From contig NZ_NPJA01000013.1 of NCBI RefSeq assembly GCF_002251295.1, positions 1 to 64,000 on the forward strand: 64,000 bases of DNA. The letters run 5' to 3'. The position numbers were made by a program, and so were the translations under genes. This stretch comes from Prevotella sp. P5-50 (GTDB lineage Bacteria > Bacteroidota > Bacteroidia > Bacteroidales > Bacteroidaceae). Numbering within the stretch: position 1 is the first letter of the stretch; each line of letters starts with the position of its first letter. Of this stretch, positions 1 through 9,204 are shown in pieces. The notes under the pieces were generated by a model. That model was not told where the DNA came from, did no database searches, and worked only from the letters and a program-made list of their open reading frames with translations.

Positions 1-261
1 CTTCTTAAAGAAGTGTCGTGTCTCTGTTCAGAACGAATCTCATATCCGGTAGTATCATGGATCATAAAGCACCTTGATTCCTAAAAATCGACGGTTCGTA
101 AATTCACCCAAGACTGTACTCATAAAAGTAAGTCTCGCTTCTTGTACTACTACTTCTCTGTTTTTATGTAAATCTTTCAAAGAACTCTTCCTTCAGTGCT
201 TGTCAGGTGTTGTATTCCTGAAAGCGGATGCAAAGGTACGGCTTTTTTCTGAACTACCAAA
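1..261 (-). promoter_or_regulatory. rRNA operon promoter and leader (16S off the left edge)
   Basis: On the minus strand TTTG (261-258), a 19-base spacer and TACCTTTG (238-231) form a perfect Bacteroidetes promoter. The transcript then runs to the window edge with no credible ORF. It contains GTTCTTTGAAAGATTTACAT (about 183-164), which resembles the boxA/antitermination leader found upstream of 16S genes in Bacteroidales. I infer that the 16S gene begins just left of base 1; the rRNA itself is not in the window. Short ORFs in this stretch look spurious. Confidence 0.7.
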
Positions 262-571
262 CTTTTTCGAGAAAAAAAATGCAGATTGCATGAAACTTTT
301 TTGCAGAGATTGATTTCTGTCAAGCCGCAAAACGGGAACTCCTTATTTATTATATATAAAGGACGTGTGGACGCGCACAAATCTTTTTCTTCATTTCCGA
401 TGGCTGAAAAAGCACCCGAAACGCACCAATGCCGCTATTCCTGAATTCCGTTTTTAGAGGGAAGCTTTGCGGAAATGTGCAAAGAACGGGGGGAAATTGA
501 TTTTTGCAAGGTCACTATTTGAGTCAATAAAGGACTATTATGGTTGCGATGGGGAGTTGGGATAAAAAGCA
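262..571. other. Intergenic stretch with nothing recognised
   Basis: The stretch lies between the rRNA promoter and the terminator downstream of the PBP1A gene. I saw no ORF with coding character, no RNA gene and no clear repeat. Confidence 0.6.
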
Positions 572-599
572 CCCCCAAGAACAATTTCGCTCTTGGGGG
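572..599 (-). terminator. Rho-independent terminator after PBP1A gene
   Basis: A 9-bp perfect stem (CCCCCAAGA / TCTTGGGGG) with a 10-base loop lies 27 bases after the stop codon. It has T-rich sequence on both sides, so it could work in both directions. Confidence 0.85.
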
Positions 600-625
600 C
601 AGTTTTTCTTTATATCACAACGAGA

Positions 626-2953
626 CTACTCGAATATATCTTCTATGTTTCCACCGGCATTGAAAGTTGCATCCAAACCACTTTCATCCATTTTGCATGG
701 ATTGTAACCTGGTGGCAGATCGAACACGGCTTCGGGTGAATAGCCTAAGCGCTTGTCTGCATAAACACTTTTCATGAAATAAGCCCAAATGGGGAGTGCA
801 CCTGATGCACCCTGGCCGATACTGGTCATGGAAAAGTGAATGTCGCGATCATCACCTCCTACCCAACAGCCGCTAACGAGGTTGGGAGTAATGCCCATAA
901 ACCATGCGTCGCTATTATTGTTGGTTGTTCCGGTCTTTCCTCCGACTTCTCCCGTGATATTATACATATAGCGTAATCGTCCACCGGTACCTCCATCAAT
1001 AACTGCTTTAAGCATATAGAGCATTTTGTGGGCGCTTTCTTCGCTGATGACCTCGTTCATGCGTGGTCGGAACTGTGCCACTACATTGCCTTCATTATCT
1101 TCAATGCGTGTTACGAGAAGTGGTGCGGTGCGGATGCCGTGATTGACGAATGCAGTATATGCGCTAACCATTTCTGCCACTGTAATATCGCATGGACCGA
1201 GGCAGAGCGACATGGATGGGTGTATTTCCGGATTATTGATGCCATATTCTCGCAACAGGGTTACGAATGCCTGCGGATTGAGTTTACTCATGAGATAAGC
1301 CGAAATCCAGTTGTTCGACTGCTGCAATCCCCATTTAAGCGTGACCATTTCGCCATAACGGGAATGGCTGCTATTGCGTGGAGTCCACGGTTTTCCTGCC
1401 ACCATATAGGTTTGTTGGACATTCGGTGCGAGGTCGCATGGCGAGAATCCATTTTCCATAGCGAGTGAATAGAGGAATGGTTTGATGGTAGAGCCCACCT
1501 GTCGTCGTCCTTCCATACACATATCGTATGCGAAATGTGTGAAATTGAGTCCACCTACATAGGCTTTTACGGCTCCGTTTTGGGGGCACATGCTCATGAA
1601 TCCGCAACGCAGGAACGACTTATAATAGCGTATGGAGTCAAGCGGTGTCATGATAGTATCAACTTCTCCATGATAGGTGAATACCGACATTTCTGTTTTG
1701 GTATTGAACGACTTTCGTATCTGTTCCTCAGTAGCTCCCGACTCTTTTAGCACGCGATATCGTTCGCATTGGCGTACGGAGCGCATCAGGATTTTGTTGA
1801 CTTGCTCCATGGTAAGGTTACCGGAATACGGTGCACTCTTCTTTCCTTTTATCTCGCGGTTGAATGCGGGTTGCAGATATTTTACAACATGTTTATATAC
1901 GGCCTGTTCGGCATATTCCTGCATACGCGAATCGATAGTGGTATAGACACGTAGTCCGTCAGAATAGAGATTGTACGTTTCACCGTTTTTCTTTCTATTC
2001 TTATTGCACCATCCGTAGAGTGGATCGTTCTCCCAGTTGATAGAATCCTGATGGAAGCGTACCATGTTCCATGATGGATAGTCGGAGCGCTCTGGTCTTT
2101 TGGCCATCATGTAGCGGCGTAGGTAATCGCGGAAATATACGGCGACGCCATCTTTATGATCGTTGACATGGAAATTGAGTTTGAGCGGTTCTGCAGTATA
2201 TCGTGCACACTCTTCTTCTGAGAGGTATCCTGCTTTCTCCATCTGTGAAAGTACTACGTTTCGGCGTTCGGTACAACGGTCGGGATGGCGCACAGGATTG
2301 AAATAGGATGGGTTTTTGCAAAGTCCGATGAGTACTGCCGCCTCGTTGACAGTAAGGTCTTTTGGTTCTTTACCAAAATATGTACTTGCCGCGGTTTTGA
2401 TGCCCACGGCATTGTGTAGGAAGTCGAAATAGTTGAGATACATGGAAATAATCTCGTCTTTGGTATAGTTGCGTTCCAACTGTACGGCGATAACCCATTC
2501 GATGGGTTTCTGGAGCAGACGTTCGATTACACTATGTGCGGTAGATGAATAGAGCTGTTTGGCGAGTTGCTGTGTAATAGTCGAACCACCTCCGGCACTC
2601 TTGTGTCCAAGTAGTCCACGCTTGACTATGGCGCGTCCGAGTGCGAAGAAATCGATTCCAGAATGTTCATAGAATCGCACATCTTCGGTAGCCACCAGTG
2701 CTTGGACCAGTGCTGGTGCGAGTTGTGAATAATCTACGAGGATACGGTTTTCACGGTTGTAATTCCATGTTCCCATGATTTTTCCATCGGCACTATATAT
2801 CTGTGTGGCATAGCGATTGATAGGGTTTTGGAGTTCTTCGATGGGTGGCATATAACCAATCCATCCTTTCGCAATGGCCCAGAAAGCCACTACAGCGGTC
2901 AGAACCGATGCTCCAAGGAAAGCCCATAGGCATCGCACAAATATCTTTCTCAT
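626..2953 (-). CDS. Bifunctional penicillin-binding protein 1A
   Basis: Class A PBP of 775 aa that polymerises lipid II (transglycosylase, GT51) and cross-links peptidoglycan (transpeptidase) at the periplasmic face of the inner membrane. One N-terminal membrane helix is visible at about residues 8-30. The GT51 part shows the EDVRFYEHSGID motif (E90/D91) and GGSTITQQLAKQL near 122-133. The transpeptidase shows S488-T-I-K491, SNN at 546-548 and KTGTT near 660. All catalytic motifs are intact and the length is normal for the family. The start at 2953 gives a proper signal anchor. A promoter, TACATTTG at 2992-2985 with a TTTC-like -33 box, lies about 30 bases upstream, so the gene is probably transcribed alone. 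It could be called PbpA/MrcA; I leave the symbol open. Confidence 0.95.
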   Translation of the reverse strand: MRKIFVRCLWAFLGASVLTAVVAFWAIAKGWIGYMPPIEELQNPINRYATQIYSADGKIMGTWNYNRENRILVDYSQLAPALVQALVATEDVRFYEHSGIDFFALGRAIVKRGLLGHKSAGGGSTITQQLAKQLYSSTAHSVIERLLQKPIEWVIAVQLERNYTKDEIISMYLNYFDFLHNAVGIKTAASTYFGKEPKDLTVNEAAVLIGLCKNPSYFNPVRHPDRCTERRNVVLSQMEKAGYLSEEECARYTAEPLKLNFHVNDHKDGVAVYFRDYLRRYMMAKRPERSDYPSWNMVRFHQDSINWENDPLYGWCNKNRKKNGETYNLYSDGLRVYTTIDSRMQEYAEQAVYKHVVKYLQPAFNREIKGKKSAPYSGNLTMEQVNKILMRSVRQCERYRVLKESGATEEQIRKSFNTKTEMSVFTYHGEVDTIMTPLDSIRYYKSFLRCGFMSMCPQNGAVKAYVGGLNFTHFAYDMCMEGRRQVGSTIKPFLYSLAMENGFSPCDLAPNVQQTYMVAGKPWTPRNSSHSRYGEMVTLKWGLQQSNNWISAYLMSKLNPQAFVTLLREYGINNPEIHPSMSLCLGPCDITVAEMVSAYTAFVNHGIRTAPLLVTRIEDNEGNVVAQFRPRMNEVISEESAHKMLYMLKAVIDGGTGGRLRYMYNITGEVGGKTGTTNNNSDAWFMGITPNLVSGCWVGGDDRDIHFSMTSIGQGASGALPIWAYFMKSVYADKRLGYSPEAVFDLPPGYNPCKMDESGLDATFNAGGNIEDIFE

Positions 2954-2984
2954 TATCAGTTAGTGGTGTTTTTATATTTCTGTG

Positions 2985-3016
2985 CAAATGTACTGCTTTT
3001 TGTTGAAATACGGAAA
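2985..3016 (-). promoter_or_regulatory. Promoter of the PBP1A gene
   Basis: TACATTTG (2992-2985) with TTTC 20 bases upstream matches the Bacteroidetes primary-sigma consensus. It lies 32 bases before the ATG and abuts the hairpin after the upstream gene. Confidence 0.6.
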
Positions 3017-3036
3017 CTTTTCGGTCAATAATCAGC

Positions 3037-3070
3037 AATACGGCACTTCCAAGGTCGGAAGCGCCGTATT
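3037..3070 (-). terminator. Hairpin after the membrane/beta-barrel gene
   Basis: The outer stem is AATACGGC / GCCGTATT and the inner stem CTTCC / GGAAG, 22 bases after the stop at 3092. No clear T-run follows, so its efficiency as a terminator is uncertain. Confidence 0.5.
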
Positions 3071-3091
3071 CATCAATCAGAACATTTGCCA

Positions 3092-4426
3092 TTATTTCCA
3101 GTTAAACCTTAGTCCCATGGTGAGTCCAAATCCGAAAGGATGTTCCTGATAATAGGTAGGTATCTTTGACCCGTTGTCGAAATGATAATTGACCGTTGGT
3201 TCTGCATAGATACTAAACTGCCGGTCGATCATGAATTCGCCTCCGAGTCCACCGTCTATTGACAGTTGGAGTGGACGTATGGTAACTTTTTCACTGGACA
3301 TGGGGTAGCTTTCACTGTCAGGGTTTGATGTGGCGCATCGGCGTCCACTAACCATTTTCTCGACTGTGCCGCCTGCTTTGGCATAGAAGTGCAAGCGTCT
3401 GCTATTCCACAGCGTATAGTTGACATGAAGCGGGATTCCCACATAGTGCAGTTTCTGTTCCATCTGTTGAACATAATGCATGCTCTCTCTGGTGAAATCT
3501 GCCGTAAGGCGAGTGTATGAGAGTCCTGCCTCGACACTCCACCGATTGTTGATATAATAACGCATAGATACTCCAAAGCGCAATGGGAAGTGGTGTTTAT
3601 AGTGTTCCTTTGGTGTAGCCGAAGCCAGTTCGATAGGTCGTAATATATCTGGACCTTTCGCCCCAAAAACCTGAGTATCAGCAGGTGGCATTGCGTCGTA
3701 CACGACAAGTTCTCCCCCTTTGTTGCCATCATTAGAGAATCCGTTGGAGAAGAATGCCTGCGCCGTGAGACGTTGGCTGTCACCATAAGCATCGTTGCCA
3801 TGGGTATGTGAGAGATATTCAGATGCCTTCCGCTCACGTCCCGATACATTGGCAAGCGTGAGGCGGTTGGTTTTCGATGTGACCGGTTGAGTCTGCTCGT
3901 CGGTAGGGTTCGAGGCTGTTGCAGCAATCGTTTCAGTTGTTTCAGTTACAGCTTTGGCTGTTGTTTCGTCTGTCGCTGCCACAGCCAACGAGGATTGTTC
4001 TGTGTTTTCCACATCCACACGTTCGTCGGTTGTTAATATCCGTCGGGATTCCTTCGGCAACCGTTCGGCTTTCTGCGAATGTTGTTCGGACAGAGAAGCC
4101 AACAAGGGTTGACTGTCTGACAGAAGCTGCTTTTCTGTTTTTGCTGACAGCTGAACGCCTTGTTTTTCTGTACCGACAGAAGTCTGAATACTGGACTGCT
4201 GCGGGTTGAGGTGCGCTGGATTCCACAACAAACTGACTGCCACGCCAACACACAGGATGCCTACTGCCGCCACAGCTATCCATCGTTGACGGTAGAATAC
4301 AACTTTCTTGGCTGGGCGCTGCTGTGCTGCCACGACTTGCTCCAACTCATCCCATGACAGGAGGGGAGCTGGCTGCTGATAGTCAGCCATCTTGTCTTGC
4401 AATTTTTTTCTCCACTGTTCTTTCAT
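3092..4426 (-). CDS. Anti-sigma-like membrane protein with C-terminal outer-membrane beta-barrel-like domain
   Basis: A 444-aa protein encoded 5 bases after an ECF sigma factor gene. An N-terminal cytoplasmic part of about 55 aa precedes one membrane helix (about 58-77). A long, low-complexity Ser/Thr/Glu-rich linker (about 80-270) follows, and then a C-terminal region with alternating amphipathic strands ending in Phe-Asn-Trp-Lys, typical of PorT/OmpA-like Bacteroidetes barrels. The layout (cytosolic tail, single helix, periplasmic linker) is that of anti-sigma factors, and the neighbour supports that role. I infer that it restrains the sigma factor and senses the envelope; no direct domain match to a named anti-sigma family was recognised. 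The barrel-like end may instead fold as a periplasmic or soluble beta-barrel, because the protein is anchored in the inner membrane. Confidence 0.6.
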   Translation of the reverse strand: MKEQWRKKLQDKMADYQQPAPLLSWDELEQVVAAQQRPAKKVVFYRQRWIAVAAVGILCVGVAVSLLWNPAHLNPQQSSIQTSVGTEKQGVQLSAKTEKQLLSDSQPLLASLSEQHSQKAERLPKESRRILTTDERVDVENTEQSSLAVAATDETTAKAVTETTETIAATASNPTDEQTQPVTSKTNRLTLANVSGRERKASEYLSHTHGNDAYGDSQRLTAQAFFSNGFSNDGNKGGELVVYDAMPPADTQVFGAKGPDILRPIELASATPKEHYKHHFPLRFGVSMRYYINNRWSVEAGLSYTRLTADFTRESMHYVQQMEQKLHYVGIPLHVNYTLWNSRRLHFYAKAGGTVEKMVSGRRCATSNPDSESYPMSSEKVTIRPLQLSIDGGLGGEFMIDRQFSIYAEPTVNYHFDNGSKIPTYYQEHPFGFGLTMGLRFNWK

Positions 4427-4431
4427 AGAAT

Positions 4432-4995
4432 CTATTGTTGGGTGTTTGTATATTGTCTTATCATTTGTGCCAGCAGATTTTTCGCTCTGCTGAGTTGCGA
4501 TGCCGAAGAGTCTTTCTTGATGCCCAGCAGTTGGGCTATTTCCTGATGGCTTTTGTGTTCGAAGACGTAGAGGTTGAATACCGTTCGGTATCCCGTTGGC
4601 AACCTTCTGACCATCTGTTGTATGACATCGGGGGGAATGTCGTTGACAGGCGGATCGTCTTCTTCCGGCACATCAGCCACGTCCCAGTCTATTGTCTGCC
4701 ATTCGCGTCGTTTTTCTTCGCGCAGATAGCGTAACGCTTGAGTTACCACTATCTTGGTGGCCCATGCTCGGAGCGACCCTTCGCCACGATACTTAAAATC
4801 GGAAACATGGGTCAAGAGCTGCACCATACTGTCTTGCATCACATCTTTCAGACTTTCGCTATCAGTAATATAGCGCGCGCATACGGCAGTTAGCAGTCCA
4901 CCATAACGGTCGTAGAACACCCTCATCGCTGCGGCATTGCCACAGCGAAGTTGTTCGGCCAACTGCTGTTCGTCTGTATCAGTATAGTGCTTCAC
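4432..4995 (-). CDS. ECF-type sigma-70 family RNA polymerase sigma factor
   Basis: 187 aa from the GTG at 4995. Region 2 runs from about residue 20 (RVFYDRYGGLL, then DVMQDSMVQLLTHV for core binding and -10 recognition). Region 4 (about 125-175) holds the helix-turn-helix HQEIAQLLGIKKDSSASQLSRA. The reading frame is open 17 codons further upstream to an ATG at 5046, but a promoter-like element (ATTG-N19-CACTTTTG, ending near 5023) lies between that ATG and the GTG, so I prefer the GTG start. The gene probably forms a two-gene operon with the downstream membrane protein, as ECF sigma/anti-sigma pairs do. The target regulon is not visible from the sequence. Confidence 0.85.
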   Translation of the reverse strand: MKHYTDTDEQQLAEQLRCGNAAAMRVFYDRYGGLLTAVCARYITDSESLKDVMQDSMVQLLTHVSDFKYRGEGSLRAWATKIVVTQALRYLREEKRREWQTIDWDVADVPEEDDPPVNDIPPDVIQQMVRRLPTGYRTVFNLYVFEHKSHQEIAQLLGIKKDSSASQLSRAKNLLAQMIRQYTNTQQ

Positions 4996-5198
4996 GATGT
5001 TTTCGTTTCTATCGTTATAAAGTGCAAAAGTGGGAAAAACTTGCATAACTGCAATGGTTATTTTTGTTAAAAGACGTTAACTTATAGATTTTCCATGCAA
5101 GTTTTCCGCAACGGCAGTCTTTATGTTGACGGAAAGAGGCACCACGATGGTGTTCTATCGCCAAAGAATTTATTAACAAAACAAATAACAGAAAAGAC

Positions 5199-5801
5199 AT
5201 GACAACAAAGAAAATTATCACTATGCTGATGGGTTGCATGGCCGCCTTTACCTTTGTGGCTTGCAACAGCGACGATGAACCCGCACGTCTGACACCTGCT
5301 GAGATTGCTCAGCGCTACGATGTTATCAAGGGTGTACACGACGGAATGATGGTTTATGCACTTTCGGGCGAAGGCACTTCAAACTACAAGACCGATACTC
5401 TTGATGTAAAAATCGACATGTACAGCGACTCTGCTTTCGTAATAAAGAACATTCCTCCCAAGGCTTTCACCGTTAATCTGCCCGATGGCGATCTGAAGAC
5501 AGCTATGGTGAATGCACAGCCTGTGGATCTGAAGTGTGTATATGGCTTCATGCCTTCTACTCAGATTCAGTTTCTGTTGAACCCCTCTACCATGGAATAC
5601 CATCTTACCTACGGCGACAAGCCTCACAAGGTTAGAGTAGCATTCTACATCAACAACTATAGTTCGTATGGTCTTTGGGATTCAAGAAAGAACCTGATGT
5701 ACATGCAGATGGTTGTGGCTGGTGTATTTGAAGACGATAGCAACACCAACAAACTGTCGAAAAACCAGGTTGGTCTGATGTTCTATACCAAGAAGAAATA
5801 A
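5199..5801 (+). CDS. Predicted lipoprotein (DUF4840-like)
   Basis: A 200-aa protein with a lipoprotein signal peptide: Lys-rich start, hydrophobic core, and the lipobox FVAC with the modified Cys at residue 22, followed by an acidic NSDDE stretch. In Bacteroidetes an acidic stretch after the Cys often marks export to the cell surface. The mature part looks like a single beta-rich domain of about 170 aa. It resembles the DUF4840 lipoproteins of Prevotella and Bacteroides, but I recall this by pattern only. The gene is monocistronic: it is divergent from the sigma factor gene and followed at once by a strong terminator. Function unknown. Confidence 0.7.
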   Translation: MTTKKIITMLMGCMAAFTFVACNSDDEPARLTPAEIAQRYDVIKGVHDGMMVYALSGEGTSNYKTDTLDVKIDMYSDSAFVIKNIPPKAFTVNLPDGDLKTAMVNAQPVDLKCVYGFMPSTQIQFLLNPSTMEYHLTYGDKPHKVRVAFYINNYSSYGLWDSRKNLMYMQMVVAGVFEDDSNTNKLSKNQVGLMFYTKKK

Positions 5802-5835
5802 AACTCATCACTAATACTGAAAAACTTACACTGTT

Positions 5836-5878
5836 GTCACCGGTCGCAGACACGAATCTGCTGATCGGTGACTTTTTT
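5836..5878 (+). terminator. Rho-independent terminator after lipoprotein gene
   Basis: The outer stem is GTCACCG / CGGTGAC and the inner stem GCAGA / TCTGC, followed directly by six T. It lies 35 bases past the stop codon. Confidence 0.85.
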
Positions 5879-6103
5879 GTAGCCCGTCATATTCCCATGC
5901 AGGCCAAATACATCCAAAACGACCAGTCAATCCCCCATCTACCTATCCATCGAGGCAAAGGCCGGCAAGCTGCCCTGTCACCTACATACAACCCCAATCC
6001 ATCAATCGGGCAAGTGGATATGATCAATATCATGCAGAAATACCAAAGAAGAAAAAGATGAAAAAAAGATGGAAGAAACGATGGATAACTCATCTTTAAT
6101 ATG

Positions 6104-6111
6104 TAACTTTG
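6104..6111 (+). promoter_or_regulatory. mnmA -7 promoter box, 5 bases from the ATG
   Basis: TAACTTTG is a perfect -7 box. The -33 box is weak (ATGG or GATG at the right distance). The predicted transcript start falls within about 2 bases of the ATG at 6117, so the mRNA is nearly leaderless. Confidence 0.6.
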
Positions 6112-6116
6112 CACAC

Positions 6117-7202
6117 ATGAATATAAAAGAACTACAAGGAAAACGCATTGCCGTGCTGCTCTCAGGAGGAGTAGATAGTTCGGTAGTGCTCCACCAACTG
6201 GCTCAGCAAGGATTGCACCCCGATTGCTTCTACATCAAAATCGGTCCTGAAGAGGAAGAAGAATGGGACTGTTCGTCGGAAGAAGACTTAGAAATGGCCA
6301 CAGCCGTAAGCCATAAATACGGTTGTAAACTCGAAGTAATAGACTGTCACAAAGAATACTGGGAACAAGTGACCACCTACACCATGGATAAAGTAAAGGC
6401 AGGACTGACACCCAACCCCGACGTGATGTGCAACAGACTCATCAAGTTTGGAGCCTTCCACGACAAGCGTGGCAAGGACTATGACCTTATCGCAACAGGT
6501 CACTATGCACAGACAGAAATAGACAGCGAAGGAAGAAAATGGCTCACCACAAGTCCTGATCCGGTAAAAGACCAAACAGATTTTCTTGCACAGATATATG
6601 ACTGGCAATTGAAAAAGGCACTCTTCCCCATTGGACACATGATGAAGGAAGAGGTGCGCGAAATTGCAGAAAGAGAACATCTGGTAAACGCAAAGCGCAA
6701 AGACTCACAAGGCATCTGCTTCTTAGGTAAGATCAACTACAACGACTACATACGCAGATACCTCGGAGAAAAGCCAGGCGAAGTGGTCGAACTGGAAACA
6801 GGAAAGCGCATCGGACAGCACCAAGGACTATGGTTTCACACCATCGGACAGCGCCACGGACTGGGTTTCGGAGGCGGACCATGGTTTGTGGTTAAGAAAG
6901 ACGTAGCAGAAAACATACTCTATGTCAGCCACGGATACGATCCCAAGACTGCATACAAGCAGGATTTCAGAGTGCATGATTTCCATCATCTCACACTCCC
7001 ACTCGATCCACAGCAGACCCATATTACCTTCAAGATACGTCATACACCAGAATACCATCCCGCCACTATCGAGCATGAAGGCGAAGGACAATTCACCGTA
7101 CACTCCACACAACCCATCCACGGAGTGGCACCAGGACAATTCTGCGTTATCTACGACGAACAGCACCACCGCTGCTTGGGATCGGGAGAGATAACCGTAT
7201 GA
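6117..7202 (+). CDS. mnmA: tRNA 2-thiouridine(34) synthase MnmA
   Basis: 361 aa. It thiolates U34 in the anticodons of tRNA-Lys, -Glu and -Gln, using ATP to adenylate the uridine and a persulfide sulfur relay. The N-terminal PP-loop SGGVDSS is at residues 16-22. The catalytic cysteines are in NPDVMCNRLIKFG (about 105) and SQGICFLGK (about 206), and the C-terminal half carries the family's GQRHGLG and GQFCV motifs. Length is normal. The longer frame from 6069 is rejected because the promoter box TAACTTTG sits inside it; MNIKELQGKR is the natural start. Confidence 0.95.
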   Translation: MNIKELQGKRIAVLLSGGVDSSVVLHQLAQQGLHPDCFYIKIGPEEEEEWDCSSEEDLEMATAVSHKYGCKLEVIDCHKEYWEQVTTYTMDKVKAGLTPNPDVMCNRLIKFGAFHDKRGKDYDLIATGHYAQTEIDSEGRKWLTTSPDPVKDQTDFLAQIYDWQLKKALFPIGHMMKEEVREIAEREHLVNAKRKDSQGICFLGKINYNDYIRRYLGEKPGEVVELETGKRIGQHQGLWFHTIGQRHGLGFGGGPWFVVKKDVAENILYVSHGYDPKTAYKQDFRVHDFHHLTLPLDPQQTHITFKIRHTPEYHPATIEHEGEGQFTVHSTQPIHGVAPGQFCVIYDEQHHRCLGSGEITV

Positions 7203-7222
7203 AAATAAATCGACGAGAATGT

Positions 7223-7253
7223 TTTGCTATTCGTCACTTTTAATGTAACTTTG
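7223..7253 (+). promoter_or_regulatory. Promoter of the 198-aa conserved gene
   Basis: TTTG (7223-7226), 19 bases, then TAACTTTG (7246-7253) is a perfect consensus. Only 6 bases separate it from the ATG at 7260. Confidence 0.8.
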
Positions 7254-7259
7254 CAAATT

Positions 7260-7856
7260 ATGATACAACCCTCCATCGACAATACAACATGGAAAGAAAA
7301 CGTCATCCTGGTTGATGCAGACTATATCGACAGGGTGACATTCGACCTTATCGTCAACTTTGAACGCATGATTGGGCGCCAAATACCCAAAGCCGACATG
7401 GCAAAATGGATTGACTGCATCGCACTCGACGGCGGTATGCGCGAGGGAAAACACGAGACTCAGGTCATACTGATACACGGCAAAAACAAAAAAGGCATGG
7501 ATAATTTCATGCCTTCAACATTCGACGGAGAACTTGATGGAAAAGCTTTCAGCGATTCGCTCGGCGAATTTCAAATCAGTTGCGTAACCGTAGAAGAACT
7601 CGTTTCGGCAGAAGAACTCTTCACCGATGCCATGCAAATCATCGCAAATAGCGCCGACGTGAAACGAATGATGATTATCCCTGATGCTGAAAAAAACATC
7701 GAACAGGTGAAACAGGGACTCCGACATGCCGACCCCGAAAAGCACATTACCGTGTTTAGCATGCAACCCATAGCCGGAGGAAACTTCCGACAGGAAATAC
7801 TCGGATACTCGCTCATGGCAGCACTCGGCATTAGGGGAGACGAAATAAAACCCTGA
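7260..7856 (+). CDS. Conserved Bacteroidetes protein of unknown function
   Basis: 198 aa from the ATG at 7260 (a frame from 7224 would overlap the promoter). The N-terminus NVILVDADYID followed by an acidic, alternating alpha/beta pattern resembles a Rossmann-like or NYN/PIN-type fold, but I cannot identify a full set of catalytic residues. There is no signal peptide or membrane helix, so it is probably cytosolic. I recall similar proteins annotated only as a domain of unknown function (DUF6621-type) in Bacteroidales; this is tentative. The carboxynorspermidine synthase gene follows 49 bases later, so the two may be co-transcribed. Confidence 0.6.
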   Translation: MIQPSIDNTTWKENVILVDADYIDRVTFDLIVNFERMIGRQIPKADMAKWIDCIALDGGMREGKHETQVILIHGKNKKGMDNFMPSTFDGELDGKAFSDSLGEFQISCVTVEELVSAEELFTDAMQIIANSADVKRMMIIPDAEKNIEQVKQGLRHADPEKHITVFSMQPIAGGNFRQEILGYSLMAALGIRGDEIKP

Positions 7857-7905
7857 AACGATAACATAACTAGAAAATTATAAAAACAATAATAAAAATA
7901 AGAAA

Positions 7906-9141
7906 ATGGGAAAAGTACTGATGATTGGTGCAGGTGGTGTGGCCACCGTAGCCGCATTTAAAATCGCACAGAATACCGACGTGTTCACCGACTTCATGAT
8001 CGCATCAAGACGAAAGGAGAAATGCGACCAGATAGTAGAAGCCATCCACAAAAAAGGATACACCATGCCCATCAAAACCGCACAAGTAGATGCAGACGAT
8101 GTGGAACAACTCAAAGCGCTATTCAACGACTACCAGCCCGAACTGGTCATCAACCTCGCACTGCCATACCAAGACCTCACCATCATGGAAGCATGTCTGG
8201 CTTGCGGATGCAACTATCTAGACACAGCCAACTACGAGCCAAAGGATGAAGCTCACTTCGAATACTCATGGCAATGGGCCTATAAAGAACGATTCGAACA
8301 AGCTGGACTATGCGCTATACTCGGTTGCGGATTCGACCCAGGTGTCAGCGGCATCTACACCGCTTATGCCGCTAAGCATCATTTCGACGAGATGACACAA
8401 CTCGACATCGTCGATTGCAACGCAGGAAACCACCACAAAGCATTCGCAACCAACTTCAATCCAGAAATCAATATCCGCGAAATAACCCAAAAGGGACTCT
8501 ACTACGAGAACGGAGAATGGAAAGAAACTGATCCTCTGTCAGTACACAAAGCACTCACCTACCCCAACATAGGACCACGTGAGAGCTATCTCATGCACCA
8601 CGAAGAACTGGAGTCACTCGTCAAAAACTACCCATCAATCAAGTTGGCACGCTTCTGGATGACCTTCGGACAGCAATATCTCAACTATCTCGATGTGATT
8701 CAGAACATTGGCATGAGCAGAATCGATGAAATAGAATATGAAGCTCCACTGGCTGACGGAACAGGTACGGCAAAGGTAAAAATCGTTCCTCTGCAATTCC
8801 TCAAAGCCGTTTTGCCCAATCCACAAGATCTCGGAGAAAACTATGAAGGAGAGACTTCCATCGGATGCCGCATCAAAGGAACTAAAGACGGCAAACAGCG
8901 CACATACTACGTATATAACAACTGCTCACACCAGGCAGCCTACGAAGAGACTGGCATGCAGGGCGTAAGCTACACCACTGGTGTGCCTGCCATGATTGGC
9001 GCCATGATGTTCCTCAAAGGAATATGGAAGAAACCAGGCGTTTGGAACGTGGAAGAGTTTGATCCAGATCCTTTCATGGAACAACTCAACACACAAGGAC
9101 TGCCTTGGCATGAAGTGTTTGACGGAGACTTAGAACTCTAA
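7906..9141 (+). CDS. Carboxynorspermidine synthase (saccharopine dehydrogenase family)
   Basis: 411 aa. It reductively condenses aspartate semialdehyde with a diamine (putrescine or diaminopropane) using NADPH to give carboxyspermidine or carboxynorspermidine, the first step of the alternative spermidine route. The Rossmann motif GKVLMIGAGGVATVAAFK is at the very N-terminus, and the substrate domain shows CGFDPGVSGIYTAYA near 140-155. Length and motifs match the LYS1-like CASDH family rather than true saccharopine dehydrogenase. The partner decarboxylase NspC is not in the window. Start confirmed by an A-rich leader and no earlier in-frame ATG. Confidence 0.85.
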   Translation: MGKVLMIGAGGVATVAAFKIAQNTDVFTDFMIASRRKEKCDQIVEAIHKKGYTMPIKTAQVDADDVEQLKALFNDYQPELVINLALPYQDLTIMEACLACGCNYLDTANYEPKDEAHFEYSWQWAYKERFEQAGLCAILGCGFDPGVSGIYTAYAAKHHFDEMTQLDIVDCNAGNHHKAFATNFNPEINIREITQKGLYYENGEWKETDPLSVHKALTYPNIGPRESYLMHHEELESLVKNYPSIKLARFWMTFGQQYLNYLDVIQNIGMSRIDEIEYEAPLADGTGTAKVKIVPLQFLKAVLPNPQDLGENYEGETSIGCRIKGTKDGKQRTYYVYNNCSHQAAYEETGMQGVSYTTGVPAMIGAMMFLKGIWKKPGVWNVEEFDPDPFMEQLNTQGLPWHEVFDGDLEL

Positions 9142-9204
9142 TCCACAAACACTACACCTATTTTATAATTTTATAATATATACATTTAGATACAGAAACC
9201 TACC

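Noticed and set aside
74..380. Two short ORFs (79 and 67 codons) at the left edge
   Set aside because: They overlap the rRNA promoter and leader and have no recognisable domain or coding pattern.
3256..3927. 223-codon minus-strand ORF
   Set aside because: It is out of frame inside the membrane/beta-barrel gene and has random-looking composition.
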